Below, in pieces: positions 36,905-49,409 of a stretch of DNA of 64,000 bases (position 1 is its first letter; every line of letters begins with the position of its first letter). The position numbers were made by a program, and so were the translations under genes. This DNA comes from an uncultured Pelagibacteraceae bacterium (GTDB lineage: Bacteria > Pseudomonadota > Alphaproteobacteria > Pelagibacterales > Pelagibacteraceae), in NCBI GenBank assembly GCA_902590915.1, contig CACIYQ010000001.1:248001-312000 (forward strand). Reading direction: 5' to 3'. Under the pieces are notes generated by a model, which had not been told where the DNA came from, searched no databases, and saw nothing but the letters and a program-made list of their open reading frames with translations.

Positions 36905-39823
36905 ATGTCTTCATCGAAAAATCTTGAATTTGAAAAAACTTCATTCTTAAATAAGTCTAATAGTGCATTTATTGAACAAATGTATCTTAAATTCATAAAT
37001 AAAGACCCTGATTTGCCTGAGAGTTGGGCAAATTATTTTGAGGGTATAGGAGAAGAGATAAAAGTTATTGCATCTGAAATAAATGGACCTTCGTGGGGAC
37101 CTTCAAAATTAAAAATAGATATTGATGAACTACAAAAAAAAATAGAGATAGATGAAAATAATAAAGTTACCGGTGAAAAAATAGATACATCAGAAAAATT
37201 CAATTTCCAATTACTTGCAGACTCTAACAAAGATTCTATTAGTGCTGTTGCACTAATACGTGCTTATAGGTTGAGAGGACATTTATTAGCAAATCTAGAT
37301 CCACTAGAAATGAGAAAGTCGGAGTATCTTGATGAATTGCATCCCGAATTTTATGGTTTTAAAAAACAGAATTATGATAAGAAAATTTTCCTAAATGGTG
37401 TTATCAATAAAAAATATGCTAATATAAAAGAAATACTAAAATTTTTAAAAAAGACATATTGTGGAAACATTGGATATGAGTTTATGCATGTATCAAACCC
37501 AGTCGAGAGAAAATGGTTTAGAGACAGAGTAGAGCAAGATCAAAATGCCTTAAATTTTACTAAAAATGGTAAAGAGGCAATACTAAATAAACTTGTACAG
37601 GCAGAAGGTTTTGAAAAATTTTTAGCAACCAAATATGTTGGTACAAAAAGATTTGGGCTTGATGGAGGTGAAAGTTTAATACCAGCTCTTGAACAAATAA
37701 TTAAAATTGGTGGACAAAATCAAATTAAAGAAGTTAAAATTGGAATGTCTCACAGAGGAAGACTTAATGTATTAGCTAATGTTTTACAAAAGGATTATAA
37801 AAGAATATTTAATGAATTTGCTGGGGAAATTGTTTCAGATTCAGAAGAAAGTACAGGAGACGTAAAATATCATCTTGGGGCATCCTCAGACAGAGTGTTC
37901 GATGGAAATACTGTTCATGTAGGTTTGACAGATAATCCATCTCACTTAGAGGCTGTCAATCCAGTAGTCCTAGGACAAACTAGAGCGAAACAATTTTTTC
38001 ACAAAGATAAAGAAAGAAATAAAGTTATACCAATTCTCATTCATGGAGATGCAGCCTTTGCTGGTCAGGGGGTTGTAGCTGAATGTTTTGCTATGTCTGG
38101 ACTTCCAGGTCATAATACTGGGGGCACTATTCATATCATAGTTAATAATCAGATTGGTTTCACTACAAGTCCAAGATTTGCGAGGTCATCACCCTATCCA
38201 TCAGATGTTGCAAAAATGGTTGAGGCTCCAATTCTTCATGTGAACGGGGATGACCCAGAAGCTGTTGTTTATGCGACTAGAATTGCTACAGAGTTTAGGC
38301 TTAAGTTTAATAGAGATGTTGTGGTTGACCTAATTTGTTATAGAAGATTTGGACATAACGAGGGAGACGAACCTTCATTCACTCAGCCATTGATGTACAA
38401 GAAAATTAGATCACATCCAAGTGTTTATAAGATCTATGGAAGCAAACTTGTCAATGAAAATTCAATTACTCAAAATCTTTTAGATCAAAATGTAAAAGCA
38501 TTTAAAGATTTATTAGATGAGCAATATAAAAGTGCAAAAGATTATAAACCTAAAATAGAATGGTTTGAAGGTTCATGGTCTAGATACAAACCTAGAAAAG
38601 GCAAAGATAAAAGAGGTGTGACCGGCTTTGATGAAATCAAGTTAAAAGAAATTTCAGATAAAATTAATACTATACCTGCTGAAATTAATATTCATAAAAC
38701 TATTTCCAAAATTTTGAATGTTAGGAAAAATTCAGTAGATAAAGGTCTTGATATTGATTGGTCTGCAGCAGAAGCGCTAGCTTTTGGTTCTTTACTAGAA
38801 GAGGGTTTTCCGGTGAGGCTTGTTGGACAGGATTCTGGTAGAGGAACATTTAGTCAAAGACATTCAGTCCTAAGAGATCAGACTGATAATTCAAGATATA
38901 TTCCGTTAAATAATATTTCAAGTAAACAAAAAATTTTTGAAGTTGTTGATAGTTTTTTGTCAGAACTTGCTGTTCTGGGTTTTGAATATGGGTATAGTTT
39001 AGTAGAGCCTAATACACTAACTTTGTGGGAAGCTCAGTTTGGAGATTTTGCAAATGGTGCACAAGTTGTAATTGATCAATTTATTGCATCAGGCGAAAGA
39101 AAGTGGAACAGAGCCTCTGGTTTAGTGATGCTACTACCACATGGTTATGAGGGACAAGGACCAGAACATTCTTCTGCGAGATTAGAAAGATTTTTACAAT
39201 TATGCTCAAATGATAATATGCAAGTATTAAACTGTACAACCCCTGCTAATTATTTTCATGCTTTAAGAAGACAAATGCATAGAGATTTTAGAAAGCCATT
39301 GATAATTATGACACCGAAATCTCTATTAAGAAATAAATTCTGTGTTTCAAATTTAAAAGACTTCAATAAAGAAAATACATTTCACAGAGTCTTATGGGAT
39401 CATGCAATTGATCCAAAATCAAGTGGGTTTATTAAGCTTAAGCAAAGTTCAAAGATTAAAAAAGTAATTCTATGTTCAGGAAAAGTATATTTTGATCTTT
39501 TGGATGCGAGAGAAAAACTTAAAAAAGATGATGTTGTGATATTTAGAATTGAGCAACTATATCCATTCCCGGCAAAAGCTCTAGTAAACGAGCTAAAACC
39601 ATATGCAAAAAATGCTAATTTCTTTTGGTGTCAAGAAGAGCCTAAAAATATGGGCGCTTGGTTTTCAGTTAGAGACTATATCCAATGGACATTGGATAGT
39701 TTAAAGGCTAATAATAACAAAATTTCTTATATTGGAAGAAGCCCAGATGCAAGTCCAGCAACAGGATATGCTAAAAGGCACAATTCTCAACAACAAGAAA
39801 TAATTAATAAGGTTTTTGAATAG
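36905..39823 (+). CDS. sucA: 2-oxoglutarate dehydrogenase E1 component
   Basis: SucA is the thiamine-diphosphate-dependent decarboxylase of the 2-oxoglutarate dehydrogenase complex. The 972-residue protein has the N-terminal E2-contact region (SAFIEQMYLKF, DPDLPESWANYF), GMSHRGRLNVL, the ThDP/metal site HGDAAFAGQGVVAE, RRFGHNEGDEPSFTQPLMY and the transketolase-like domain GHNEG through GYEGQGPEHSSARLERFLQL. Length (about 930-1000) matches the family. The start is the ATG at 36905 after an AAGGATAT-type upstream sequence. It is 6 nt from sucB. Confidence 0.97.
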   Translation: MSSSKNLEFEKTSFLNKSNSAFIEQMYLKFINKDPDLPESWANYFEGIGEEIKVIASEINGPSWGPSKLKIDIDELQKKIEIDENNKVTGEKIDTSEKFNFQLLADSNKDSISAVALIRAYRLRGHLLANLDPLEMRKSEYLDELHPEFYGFKKQNYDKKIFLNGVINKKYANIKEILKFLKKTYCGNIGYEFMHVSNPVERKWFRDRVEQDQNALNFTKNGKEAILNKLVQAEGFEKFLATKYVGTKRFGLDGGESLIPALEQIIKIGGQNQIKEVKIGMSHRGRLNVLANVLQKDYKRIFNEFAGEIVSDSEESTGDVKYHLGASSDRVFDGNTVHVGLTDNPSHLEAVNPVVLGQTRAKQFFHKDKERNKVIPILIHGDAAFAGQGVVAECFAMSGLPGHNTGGTIHIIVNNQIGFTTSPRFARSSPYPSDVAKMVEAPILHVNGDDPEAVVYATRIATEFRLKFNRDVVVDLICYRRFGHNEGDEPSFTQPLMYKKIRSHPSVYKIYGSKLVNENSITQNLLDQNVKAFKDLLDEQYKSAKDYKPKIEWFEGSWSRYKPRKGKDKRGVTGFDEIKLKEISDKINTIPAEINIHKTISKILNVRKNSVDKGLDIDWSAAEALAFGSLLEEGFPVRLVGQDSGRGTFSQRHSVLRDQTDNSRYIPLNNISSKQKIFEVVDSFLSELAVLGFEYGYSLVEPNTLTLWEAQFGDFANGAQVVIDQFIASGERKWNRASGLVMLLPHGYEGQGPEHSSARLERFLQLCSNDNMQVLNCTTPANYFHALRRQMHRDFRKPLIIMTPKSLLRNKFCVSNLKDFNKENTFHRVLWDHAIDPKSSGFIKLKQSSKIKKVILCSGKVYFDLLDAREKLKKDDVVIFRIEQLYPFPAKALVNELKPYAKNANFFWCQEEPKNMGAWFSVRDYIQWTLDSLKANNNKISYIGRSPDASPATGYAKRHNSQQQEIINKVFE

Positions 39824-39829
39824 TTTGTA

Positions 39830-41134
39830 ATGAGTGAAAAAATAGTAGTTCCTGCACTTGGTGAAAGTATAACTGAAGCAACGGTAGCTAAATGGTTAAA
39901 GAATACAGGAGATTCTGTTGATGCGGACGAACCAATTGTTGAACTTGAAACAGACAAAGTAAATCTGGAAGTTCCTTCGCCAATCACTGGAGTATTAAGT
40001 GAAATAAATTCAAAGGATGGGTCAGTAGTGGAAGTGGGTGCATTATTGGGATCTGTTTCAGAAAATGGCGGTAGTGCAAATCCTAGCCCTACAAAGAATG
40101 AAGAAGTAAAAAAAGAAGAGATCAAACCTAGTGAAAATAACGTCATCAAATTAGACCCAATAAAAAAAGAACCTAAAGTTTTTGAGGAGACCCCTAAAGA
40201 AGAGGAGCCAACAGAAAAACCATTAGTATTGACAGAAGAGGTTGTTGAAGAGACACCAAAATTTAATAACATCCAAAGCCAAACATTGTCACCTGCAGTT
40301 CGAAAAATTGTTGCTGAAAACAAAATAGACTTAGCTACCGTCCAAGGATCTGGAAAAGATGGACGTGTTTTAAAAGGTGACCTAATAAGCATTATGGGTG
40401 TAAATCCAAAACCTTCAGAGAGAAAAATTCAATATGGTCAAGAAGAGAGAATTAAGATGACCAGACTTAGACAAACTATTGCGAAAAGATTAAAGCAAGC
40501 TCAAGAAAATGCAGCTTTACTAACAACATTCAATGAAGTTGATATGACAAATATTATGGAAATGAGAAAAGAAAATCAGGAAGATTTTCAATCTAGATAC
40601 AATATTAAACTCGGCTTCATGTCATTTTTTGTAAAAGCATGTGTTGTCGCTCTTAAGAATTTTCCAGCTGTAAATGCAGAAATTGATGGGGATGAAATAG
40701 TTTATAAAAATTATTACAATATTAGTTTTGCAGTTGGAACTGATAAAGGTTTAGTTGTGCCAGTTTTAAGAAATGCAGATGAATTATCTTTTGCTGATAT
40801 TGAAAAAAATATTAAAGAAATTTCTGAAAAAGCGAGGGATGGAAAATTGACAATTGAGGATCTTCAAGGAGGAACATTCACAATAAGCAATGGCGGAGTT
40901 TACGGGTCGATGCTTTCTACACCTATATTAAACCTTCCACAGTCTGGAGTTTTGGGTATGCATAATATTGTTGAAAGACCAGTAGTCGTTGACGGAGAAA
41001 TTAAAATAAGACCAATAATGTATTTAGCATTATCATATGATCATAGAATTATTGATGGCAAAGAGTCGGTGTCATTTCTTAAAATGATAAAGGAAAATTT
41101 AGAAGACCCAAGAAGGTTGTTTTTGGATATTTAG
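39830..41134 (+). CDS. sucB: Dihydrolipoamide succinyltransferase (E2 of 2-oxoglutarate dehydrogenase)
   Basis: The 434-residue product has one N-terminal lipoyl domain with the lipoylated Lys in [12 protein letters not shown] (near 43), and a linker of about 70 residues rich in Glu, Lys and Pro. An E3-binding domain follows ([28 protein letters not shown]), then the catalytic domain ending in [14 protein letters not shown] (near 410) with the active-site His. The linker ties the domains flexibly. It is fused by position to sucA (6 nt) and its stop TAG directly abuts the lpdA ATG. Confidence 0.97.
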   Translation: MSEKIVVPALGESITEATVAKWLKNTGDSVDADEPIVELETDKVNLEVPSPITGVLSEINSKDGSVVEVGALLGSVSENGGSANPSPTKNEEVKKEEIKPSENNVIKLDPIKKEPKVFEETPKEEEPTEKPLVLTEEVVEETPKFNNIQSQTLSPAVRKIVAENKIDLATVQGSGKDGRVLKGDLISIMGVNPKPSERKIQYGQEERIKMTRLRQTIAKRLKQAQENAALLTTFNEVDMTNIMEMRKENQEDFQSRYNIKLGFMSFFVKACVVALKNFPAVNAEIDGDEIVYKNYYNISFAVGTDKGLVVPVLRNADELSFADIEKNIKEISEKARDGKLTIEDLQGGTFTISNGGVYGSMLSTPILNLPQSGVLGMHNIVERPVVVDGEIKIRPIMYLALSYDHRIIDGKESVSFLKMIKENLEDPRRLFLDI

Positions 41135-42535
41135 ATGTCAGAAAAATTTCAAGCAGTAGTAATTGGTGGTGGACCTGGCGGATATGTTTGCGCGATTAGA
41201 CTTTCTCAATTAGGATTAAAAACAGCATGCATAGAGTCTAGAGGTTCTCTAGGAGGTACTTGTTTAAATGTTGGCTGCATACCATCAAAGAGCTTGTTAA
41301 ATTTATCTGAGGAATTTCATAAAGTTAAAGGTTTAGCAAATAAAGGAATAGAAGTAGGAGATGTTAAACTAAATCTAGATAAAATGATGAAAAGCAAAGA
41401 TAAAGCGGTAACTGTACTTACTAAAGGAGTTGAATTTTTATTTAAGAAAAACAAGGTAACTTATTTCAAAGGTTATGGAAGTTTCAAATCTCAAAACGAA
41501 ATTTTAATTAAAGATAATGAAAATAAAGAGACCATTATACAATCTGAAAAAACTATAATAGCAACTGGATCTGTGGCTACTTCTTTACCAGGAATTGAAA
41601 TCGATGAGCAAAAAATAGTTTCTTCCACAGGTGCATTAAAGCTTGAGAAAGTTCCTAATAAAATGGTCGTTGTAGGTGGTGGTTATATTGGATTAGAAAT
41701 GGGATCGGTTTGGTCAAGATTGGGAGCCGAAGTGGAAGTGGTAGAGTTTTTAGATCACATCACTCCAGGCATGGATAAAGAAATATCCTCAGAATTTATG
41801 AAAATTTTAAAGAAACAAGGCATAAAATTTAATATGCAAAATAAAGTTGAAACAATTAAAAAAAACAAATCCGGAGTTGTAGTATCCACTGTAGATAAAG
41901 AAGGAAATAAAAATAATTTTGAATCTGATGTTGTTTTAATTTCTGTTGGTAGAAAGGCAAATACTGAGGGCTTAAATTTAGAGACTATTGGAGTTGAACT
42001 GGATGATAGAAAAAGAATTAAAACTGACAAATCTTTTAAAACAAATTTAGAGAATATATATGCAATCGGTGATGTAATATCAGGACCTATGCTTGCTCAT
42101 AAAGCCGAAGATGAAGGTATTGCTGTTGCCGAAAACATTGCAGGGCAATCAGGGCATGTCAATTATGATACTATTCCAGGGGTTGTATATACTACTCCAG
42201 AAGTTGCAGCGATTGGAAAAACTGAGGAACAATTAAAAGACTCTAAAATGAAATATAAAGTTGGAAAATTTTCATTCATGGCCAACTCAAGAGCAAAAGC
42301 TATTGATGATGCAGAAGGATTCGTTAAAATTTTAGCTGATGAAAAGACAGATAAAGTATTGGGTGCTCACATAATAGGTCCACATGCAGGAGAACTAATT
42401 GCTGAAATTGGTGTCGCTATGGAATTTGGCGCTAGTTCAGAGGATATTGCACGTACTTGTCACGCTCACCCAACTTTTTCAGAGGCAGTAAAAGAAGCAG
42501 CTTTATCGGTAGATAAAAGAGCAATACACTCTTAA
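41135..42535 (+). CDS. lpdA: Dihydrolipoamide dehydrogenase (E3)
   Basis: E3 reoxidises dihydrolipoamide with NAD+. The 466-residue flavoprotein shows VIGGGPGGYVCAIR, the redox disulfide in GGTCLNVGCIPSKSLL (near 43-58), the second Rossmann motif VVGGGYIGLEMGSVW, the FAD motif YAIGDVISGPMLAHKA and the C-terminal dimer-interface His in CHAHPTFSEAVKEAA. Its position right after sucB assigns it to the 2-oxoglutarate dehydrogenase complex; in small genomes it may also serve pyruvate dehydrogenase and glycine cleavage. Confidence 0.97.
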   Translation: MSEKFQAVVIGGGPGGYVCAIRLSQLGLKTACIESRGSLGGTCLNVGCIPSKSLLNLSEEFHKVKGLANKGIEVGDVKLNLDKMMKSKDKAVTVLTKGVEFLFKKNKVTYFKGYGSFKSQNEILIKDNENKETIIQSEKTIIATGSVATSLPGIEIDEQKIVSSTGALKLEKVPNKMVVVGGGYIGLEMGSVWSRLGAEVEVVEFLDHITPGMDKEISSEFMKILKKQGIKFNMQNKVETIKKNKSGVVVSTVDKEGNKNNFESDVVLISVGRKANTEGLNLETIGVELDDRKRIKTDKSFKTNLENIYAIGDVISGPMLAHKAEDEGIAVAENIAGQSGHVNYDTIPGVVYTTPEVAAIGKTEEQLKDSKMKYKVGKFSFMANSRAKAIDDAEGFVKILADEKTDKVLGAHIIGPHAGELIAEIGVAMEFGASSEDIARTCHAHPTFSEAVKEAALSVDKRAIHS

Positions 42536-42540
42536 TTTTT

Positions 42541-42562
42541 TTTCATATTATAAAATATGAAA
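42541..42562 (+). promoter_or_regulatory. Perfect 9-bp hairpin covering the priA start codon
   Basis: TTTCATATT (42541-42549) and AATATGAAA (42554-42562) pair around the loop ATAA. The right arm contains the priA ATG (42557-42559). A T-run lies before the left arm. The stem is A/T-only apart from one G-C pair, so it is weak, but it could mask the start codon or reflect translation repression. No Shine-Dalgarno sequence is seen. Confidence 0.4.
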
Positions 42563-44512
42563 TATCCGATTCTGTTACCAAATATATTTAATTATCCGTT
42601 CACATATGAAAGTGATTTAGATTTAAAAATTGGTGAATATGTATCAGTACCCTTTGGTAAAAATAAACTTACCGGAGTGGTATGGGATAAATTAGAAGAT
42701 AACGAACAAAAAAAATTTAAATTAAAAAAAGTATTTAAGAAACTACAAGTTAATCCACTAAAAAAAACAACTATAAACTTTTTAAATTGGTTTTCAGAAT
42801 ACAATATTATTCCAAAGGGTATGGCTTTAAAATTGATGCTATTGAGCAACAATGCGATAGAAGACAACATAAAAAATAATTTTCAAGTTTTTGAAAGTAA
42901 TATAAAAAATAATTCAATAAAACTCTCTGAGGATCAAAAGAAATCTCTGAAGGAAATGGTCGTTTTAAAAAATAAATTTAAAGTACACGTATTACAAGGA
43001 ACAACTGGCTCCGGAAAAACTTTTGTTTATTTTGAAGCATTAAAATCAATAATACAAAAGGGCTTTCAAGGCTTAATATTATTACCAGAGATAGGATTAA
43101 CAGGCCAATTTCAGCAAAAATTTGTTGAATATTTTGGTTTTAACCCAGCTGTCTGGCACTCAGGAATATCTAAAAAGAAAAAAGAAATAATATGGAACGG
43201 AATTTCTAATGGAAAAATTCAGGTTATTATTGGGGCAAGATCGTCTTTATTTTTACCATTTAAAAAACTTGGAATAATCATTGTTGATGAAGAACACGAT
43301 CAATCCTTTAAGCAAGATGAGGGGATAACTTATAATGCGAGAGACATGGCTATAGCCAGAGCATCATTTGAAAACATTCCAATAAATCTAATAACTGCAG
43401 TTCCATCTGTTGAAACATATGAAAATATAAAAAAAGGAAAATATAGTTTATCCAGATTAAACCAGAGATATCAAAATGCTTCTCTTCCTAATTATGAAAT
43501 TATAAATTTAAATAATTCTAAGTTGGAAAAGCAATCGTGGTTATCAAATGAAATTGTTAAAAAGGTAAATTCACATTTAGAAAAAAAGGATCAAGTTTTA
43601 TTTTTTTTAAACAGACGTGGGTTTTCACCACATGTATTATGCAATAAATGTTATACAAGTTTTTCATGCCCAAATTGTAGTATCAATTTAGTTTACCATA
43701 AAAATAAAGGTAATTTGCTTTGTCATTACTGTGGGTATAAATCTCATTTAAAAAGAGACTGTTCAAAAGAGGGAAACTGTGAATTTATTTTTAGTGGTCC
43801 TGGTGTTGAAAGAATATCGGATGAAGTAAAAAGAAAATTCCCAGATAAGAAAATTGAAATCTTTTCAAGTGATACAATGAATAAAAAAGATTCAATGGAT
43901 AAGTTAGATAAAATTATTAAAAATGAAACTAACATTTTAGTTGGAACTCAACTAATTTCAAAAGGATTTCATTTTCCAAGTTTAAATTGTATTGTAGTTG
44001 TAGACATCGATCTTTTATCACAAGGACACGATTTGAGAGGAGCTGAAAAGAATTTGCAACTTTATCATCAACTTTCAGGAAGAGCAGGCAGAACAGGTAA
44101 ACCAGCGACAGTTTATTTTCAAACTTATAATCAAGATACAAAAATGATTGATGATATTACTAATAAAAATCCTGATATTTTTCTAGAAAGGGAGTTAGAG
44201 ATTAGAAAAAAAAATAAACTTCCTCCATTTCAAAGATTTATCTCACTTATTCTTACAGGTGAAAATGAGCATAAATTAGAAACGGAGGCTTTAGGATTTA
44301 AAAATTTTATAGAAAATAAAATTGAAGGAAAGGTATTGGGGCCAGTAAATTCACCAATATTTAGGTTGAAGAAAAAATTTAGAGTTAGATTGCTAATAAG
44401 AGGAATTAAATCAATGAAAGTACAGAACTCAATTGCAAAAATTATTCCAAATTATAAGTTTGCAGCTGGAATAAAACTTTCAGTTGATGTTGACCCTATA
44501 AACTTCAATTAA
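42557..44512 (+). CDS. priA: Primosomal protein N' (replication restart helicase PriA)
   Basis: PriA recognises stalled forks and loads the replisome. The 651-residue product is shorter than E. coli PriA (732) but has all parts: an N-terminal DNA-binding domain, Walker A GTTGSGKTFVYF (near 149-160), the helicase motif VDEEHDQSFKQDEG, and a Cys-rich zinc insertion (CNKCYTSFSCPNC, LLCHYCGYK, RDCSKEGNC). SGRAGRTGKPATVYFQTY and a C-terminal domain follow. The zinc ligands appear complete. It is 21 nt behind lpdA, with the start codon inside a small hairpin. Confidence 0.94.
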   Translation: MKYPILLPNIFNYPFTYESDLDLKIGEYVSVPFGKNKLTGVVWDKLEDNEQKKFKLKKVFKKLQVNPLKKTTINFLNWFSEYNIIPKGMALKLMLLSNNAIEDNIKNNFQVFESNIKNNSIKLSEDQKKSLKEMVVLKNKFKVHVLQGTTGSGKTFVYFEALKSIIQKGFQGLILLPEIGLTGQFQQKFVEYFGFNPAVWHSGISKKKKEIIWNGISNGKIQVIIGARSSLFLPFKKLGIIIVDEEHDQSFKQDEGITYNARDMAIARASFENIPINLITAVPSVETYENIKKGKYSLSRLNQRYQNASLPNYEIINLNNSKLEKQSWLSNEIVKKVNSHLEKKDQVLFFLNRRGFSPHVLCNKCYTSFSCPNCSINLVYHKNKGNLLCHYCGYKSHLKRDCSKEGNCEFIFSGPGVERISDEVKRKFPDKKIEIFSSDTMNKKDSMDKLDKIIKNETNILVGTQLISKGFHFPSLNCIVVVDIDLLSQGHDLRGAEKNLQLYHQLSGRAGRTGKPATVYFQTYNQDTKMIDDITNKNPDIFLERELEIRKKNKLPPFQRFISLILTGENEHKLETEALGFKNFIENKIEGKVLGPVNSPIFRLKKKFRVRLLIRGIKSMKVQNSIAKIIPNYKFAAGIKLSVDVDPINFN

Positions 44513-44547
44513 TGAGCAAAAAAATACCTTTTTAACAAATCGGTTAC

Positions 44548-44576
44548 TTGAAGACACAAAGGTCATATGCTATGCA
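44548..44576 (+). promoter_or_regulatory. Candidate promoter of the atpHAGDC operon
   Basis: In the 108-nt gap between priA and atpH, TTGAAG (44548-44553) and TATGCA (44571-44576) are separated by 17 bases, an acceptable sigma-70-type spacing. This is the largest gap in the 33-kb plus-strand gene run, so a promoter is expected here. The -10 match is modest. Confidence 0.42.
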
Positions 44577-44620
44577 GAGCGTGATTTTTAAATAATCTTC
44601 AACATTATAGAGGAATTAAG

Positions 44621-45178
44621 TTGAGTAAAGATACTGGATTTTCAATAACTTCAGCTGAAAGGTATTCGCTTGCACTTTATGAGCTGACCAATGAGAGCAA
44701 TCTTCTGACTCAAATTGAAGAACAGTGTTCATCAGTTCTGGGTTTAATAAACTCAAGTGAGGATTTTAAAAATTTAATTAAAGATCCAACAACAAAACAG
44801 GATGATTTATTAAAAATTATAACCTTAATTTCAGAAAATTATAAATTTGAAACCTTATTTAAAAATTTTTTAAACTTTTTAATTCAAAAAAGACGCTTCT
44901 TCTTTCTAGAAAGAATTCTTAAAAGCTTTATAGAGATTTGTTCAAAAAAAAGAGGTGAACTTAAAGCAGAACTAAAATCTGCAAAAGAATTATCTAATGA
45001 TGAAATAACTAAAATTACAGAAGAGCTAACAAAAAATTTTAGTTCAAAAATAAAATTAAACTACAAACATGATGAAAGTTTAATAGGAGGTTTAGTAGTA
45101 CAATTAGGAAGTACTATGGTTGATACTTCAATTAAAAATAAATTACAACAAATCGAAAATAGAATGATAGAGGCATAA
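44621..45178 (+). CDS. atpH: ATP synthase F1 delta subunit
   Basis: AtpH links the F1 head to the peripheral stalk. The 185-residue product contains the N-terminal helical domain (SAERYSLALYELTNES) and the family's C-terminal signature in LIGGLVVQLGSTMVDTSIKNKLQQIE. It starts with TTG at 44621, supported by a well placed ribosome site (AGAGGAA) and lack of another start. Its stop TAA abuts the atpA ATG. The F0 genes are elsewhere, as usual for alphaproteobacteria. Confidence 0.93.
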   Translation: MSKDTGFSITSAERYSLALYELTNESNLLTQIEEQCSSVLGLINSSEDFKNLIKDPTTKQDDLLKIITLISENYKFETLFKNFLNFLIQKRRFFFLERILKSFIEICSKKRGELKAELKSAKELSNDEITKITEELTKNFSSKIKLNYKHDESLIGGLVVQLGSTMVDTSIKNKLQQIENRMIEA

Positions 45179-46714
45179 ATGGAAATAAATCCTTCAGAAG
45201 TTACAAAAATATTAAAAGAACAAATTAAAAATTTTGGTGAAAAGACTGAGGTTACTGAAGTCGGCCAAGTATTATCTGTTGGGGATGGAATAGCTAGAAT
45301 TTATGGCTTAGATAATGTTCAGGCTGGTGAGATGGTTGAATTTTCTGATGGATCAAAAGGCATGGCCCTTAACTTGGAAAGTGAAAACGTAGGTGTTGTA
45401 ATTTTTGGTGATGATAGAAACATTAAAGAAGGTGATGTTGTTAAAAGAACTGGAAATATTGTTGATACGCCAGTCGGAAAAGAACTTTTAGGTAGAGTAG
45501 TTGATGGCCTAGGAAATCCAATTGATGGAAAAGGAGCGCTGGATAAAAGTGTTAAAAAAACAAGGGTAGAGGTCAAAGCCCCTGGTATTATTCCTAGACA
45601 GTCAGTTAGTGAACCAATGCAAACTGGACTAAAATCAATTGACAGTTTAGTGCCAATTGGACGAGGACAAAGGGAATTAATAATTGGAGACAGGCAGACA
45701 GGTAAAACTGCCGTTGCTGTTGATGCAATTATAAATCAGAAAAAAATTAATGAGTCAGGTGATGAGAAACAAAAATTATATTGTATATATGTTGCAGTCG
45801 GTCAAAAAAGATCAACAGTAAGACAAATTCAAAAAACGTTAGAAGAAGCAGGCGCAATGGAATACACAACTATTGTTGCAGCTACAGCATCAGATTCAGC
45901 TCCTTTACAATTTTTAGCTCCTTATACAGGTTGTGCGATGGGCGAATATTTTAGAGATAATGGAATGCACGCTTTAATTATTTATGATGATTTGTCAAAA
46001 CAAGCTGTTGCTTATAGACAAATGTCTCTTCTTTTAAGAAGACCTCCAGGAAGGGAAGCCTACCCAGGAGATGTATTCTACTTACACAGTAGATTATTAG
46101 AAAGGGCAGCAAAACTTAGTGACGAACATGGCGGAGGATCACTAACAGCACTTCCAATAATCGAAACACAAGGAGGAGATGTTTCTGCATTTATCCCAAC
46201 AAATGTAATTTCAATTACAGATGGTCAAATATTTTTAGAAACAGAGCTCTTCAACCAAGGTATTAGACCAGCAATTAATGTAGGATTATCAGTATCGAGG
46301 GTTGGATCTTCAGCTCAAACAAAAGCTATGAAAAAAGTATCAGGCTCTATGAAACTTGAGTTAGCTCAGTACAGGGAAATGGCAGCTTTTGCGCAATTCG
46401 GATCAGATTTAGATGCTTCAACGCAGCAGCTACTTAATAGAGGTTCAAAATTGACAGAACTTTTAAAACAAAAACAATATTCACCACTGACAGTTGCAGA
46501 GCAAGTAATATCCGTTTTTTGTGGAGTTAGAGGCTATTTGGATGATATTGACTTAAAAGATATTGCCGAATTTGAAATTAAAATAATTGAAAAGTGCAAA
46601 TCTGATAAACCTGAAATAATTGATTCTATTCAGAGTTCAGGAAAACTTGAAGAAGATAAAGAGAAACTATTAATAGAAGTAATTACCCAACTTAAACAAA
46701 ACTTTAAATCATAA
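45179..46714 (+). CDS. atpA: ATP synthase F1 alpha subunit
   Basis: AtpA is the non-catalytic nucleotide-binding subunit of F1. The 511-residue product has [19 protein letters not shown], the P-loop [13 protein letters not shown] (near 169-181), the DELSEAD-equivalent region and the alpha/beta signature [17 protein letters not shown]. Length matches the family (about 510). It begins at the base after the atpH stop and is followed by atpG after 6 nt. Confidence 0.98.
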   Translation: MEINPSEVTKILKEQIKNFGEKTEVTEVGQVLSVGDGIARIYGLDNVQAGEMVEFSDGSKGMALNLESENVGVVIFGDDRNIKEGDVVKRTGNIVDTPVGKELLGRVVDGLGNPIDGKGALDKSVKKTRVEVKAPGIIPRQSVSEPMQTGLKSIDSLVPIGRGQRELIIGDRQTGKTAVAVDAIINQKKINESGDEKQKLYCIYVAVGQKRSTVRQIQKTLEEAGAMEYTTIVAATASDSAPLQFLAPYTGCAMGEYFRDNGMHALIIYDDLSKQAVAYRQMSLLLRRPPGREAYPGDVFYLHSRLLERAAKLSDEHGGGSLTALPIIETQGGDVSAFIPTNVISITDGQIFLETELFNQGIRPAINVGLSVSRVGSSAQTKAMKKVSGSMKLELAQYREMAAFAQFGSDLDASTQQLLNRGSKLTELLKQKQYSPLTVAEQVISVFCGVRGYLDDIDLKDIAEFEIKIIEKCKSDKPEIIDSIQSSGKLEEDKEKLLIEVITQLKQNFKS

Positions 46715-46720
46715 TAAAAA

Positions 46721-49016
<2,296 letters not shown>

Positions 49017-49017
<1 letters not shown>

Positions 49018-49409
49018 TGAGCGAAGAATTTAAAATTGAAATTGTAAATCCTGAAAAATCTTTTTTAGTAAAGGAGGATGTTTCGGAAGTTGTTGTTCCT
49101 GCTTATGAGGGAGAAATGGGAATATTAAAAGATCATATTTCAATTATTTCTTTTTTAAAACCCGGAATAATAAAAATTACGTCTAAATCAGGAAATGAGA
49201 ATTATTATGTTGAAGATGGTATTGTTGAATTTAAAAATAATAATCTTTCAATTCTAACTAGCTCAATATTAAATATTGCCGACATAGATAAATCTAAACA
49301 ACAAAATTTATTAAAACGTGCAGAGGAAGAGTCTGTCAAGGGTGAAATAAGTGACCAATCAAAATATTTAATAGATCAAAAAATCGAAGTTTTAAAAACA
49401 CTAAATTAA
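49017..49409 (+). CDS. atpC: ATP synthase F1 epsilon subunit
   Basis: AtpC regulates the rotor. The 130-residue product has the N-terminal beta-sandwich (IEIVNPEKSFLVKEDVSEV, VPAYEGEMGILKDHISIIS with the family PGE.G-like turn) and a C-terminal helical hairpin reduced in size. It starts within the atpD stop. It ends on a TTAA tetranucleotide that also supplies the stop codon of the convergent rppH. Confidence 0.94.

Noticed and set aside
39787..40392. A 201-codon open frame on the minus strand opposite sucB
   Set aside because: It lies antisense to the conserved lipoyl, linker and E3-binding regions of SucB, is rich in Ser/Phe/Thr as expected from reverse reading of Lys/Glu-rich codons, and shows no motif or ribosome site.
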